In this document: in pieces, positions 63,659 to 64,000 of the stretch
Numbering within the stretch: the first letter of the stretch is position 1
Layout of the letters: each line of letters starts with the position of its first letter
Assembly (NCBI GenBank): GCA_964348665.1
Contig: CAYGDP010000014.1
Span: forward strand, 1-64,000
Direction of reading: 5' to 3'
Source of the DNA: CAYGDP01 sp964348665
GTDB taxonomy: Bacteria; Verrucomicrobiota; Verrucomicrobiia; Palsa-1439; CAYGDP01
DNA length: 64,000 bases
Notes under the pieces: generated by a model
What the model was told of the DNA's origin: nothing
The model's input: the letters and a program-made list of their open reading frames with translations, nothing else
Database searches by the model: none
Made by a program: the position numbers and the translations under genes

Positions 63659-64000
63659 CTACAAAGACAGTGGAGAAATAAGCCATTCGCCCAGTTGACT
63701 TGGCGTGCGGGTAAGAATCTCAGCAAGGGTGTGTGCGTTCTCAACTTTAAATCGTCCACTGGTGTGGCGACGGATTTCAATCAGGTGCGCTCCGCAACCC
63801 AAGTCACGACCGATATCCGCGGCGATGGTGCGAACGTAGGTGCCCTTGCTGCAAGACATCATAAAACTAATTCGAGGCAACTGGATCGCCGTGACCCGCA
63901 AGTCGTAGATATGAATCAACTTCGGCTCGCGGTGAATTTCCTTGCCCTTTCGGGCGGCGCGATAGAGGACTTGGCCGGCGATTTTCTTTGCGGAATACAT
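63659..64000 (-). CDS. truB: tRNA pseudouridine synthase B, 3' part only
   Basis: The 113 residues visible are the C-terminal half of TruB: 'YSAKKIAGQVLYRAARKGKEIHRE', 'ISFMMSCSKGTYVRTIAADIGRDLGCGAHLIEIRRHTSGRF'. These motifs (YSAxK, CSKGTYxRTL, LGCGAHLxxLRR) are conserved in TruB, which makes pseudouridine 55. The catalytic Asp lies in the part beyond the right edge, so the frame is open at 64000. Confidence 0.93.
   Translation of the reverse strand: MYSAKKIAGQVLYRAARKGKEIHREPKLIHIYDLRVTAIQLPRISFMMSCSKGTYVRTIAADIGRDLGCGAHLIEIRRHTSGRFKVENAHTLAEILTRTPSQLGEWLISPLSL

Noticed and set aside
1..64000. tRNA or rRNA genes
   Set aside because: I searched by eye for T-loop (GTTCRANYC) plus acceptor-stem patterns and rRNA cores and found none that held up; a covariance-model scan would settle it.

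Overview
The window is a compact chromosomal segment of about 57% GC, probably from a member of the PVC superphylum and most likely a Verrucomicrobiota (Pedosphaera-like) bacterium. That placement is an inference. It rests on planctomycete-type cytochrome/DUF1549/DUF1553 and DUF1501 proteins, a PVC-type dehydrogenase fused to HEAT repeats and cytochrome c, an N-terminal 'LEIRIAPS' export-type motif, hopanoid genes, and many short hairpin repeats between and inside genes. No rRNA, tRNA, CRISPR array or complete insertion sequence was seen.

Layout. 1-0.5 kb: an antitoxin and a PIN-toxin remnant that stops at a candidate IS end. 0.5-5.7 kb: glycolate oxidase glcDEF (minus) divergent from an alanine/serine-glyoxylate aminotransferase, a C2-salvage module. 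5.7-20.9 kb: DUF1501 and PSCyt/DUF1549/DUF1553 proteins, an unknown exported protein, hpnI, an NCS2 purine permease, and two ceramidase-like genes, the second fused into a 1641-residue multidomain protein. 20.9-30.2 kb: two divergent hopanoid/lipid units. The minus unit is hpnK, an EamA-type protein, an aromatic-repeat envelope protein, then mlaE-mlaF-mlaD, all overlapping or 1-4 bp apart. The plus unit is a squalene synthase-type gene, squalene-hopene cyclase and hpnG. 30-47.5 kb: ftsB-like, enolase, bioB, L,D-transpeptidase, two zinc alcohol dehydrogenases, DUF167, folP, glmM, a large exported metalloprotease-redoxin fusion, a D-threonine-aldolase-type enzyme and an isocitrate-lyase/PEP-mutase-type enzyme. 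47.5-57.3 kb: gltX, pgsA, der, pyrE, an RTX/beta-propeller protein, tsaD and a C-terminal processing protease. 57.3-61 kb: hisF-hisI-trpE-trpG behind a leader with a His-Trp-Trp leader peptide and an intrinsic terminator. 61-64 kb: a YfhO-like membrane protein and the 3' part of truB.

Three patterns stand out. (1) At least 14 genes have a TTGnnn - 16 to 18 bp - TAnnnn promoter whose -10 box ends 6-8 nt before the start codon, which predicts leaderless mRNAs. (2) The his-trp operon carries what looks like a transcription attenuator with a 13-residue leader peptide, an unreported-looking combination of histidine and tryptophan sensing. (3) Several families of small hairpin or tandem repeats sit between genes and also lie in frame inside coding sequences (glcF, glcE, hpnG, an alcohol dehydrogenase, L,D-transpeptidase, a PEP-mutase-type gene), so they add peptide segments, a signal-peptide core or promoter boxes.
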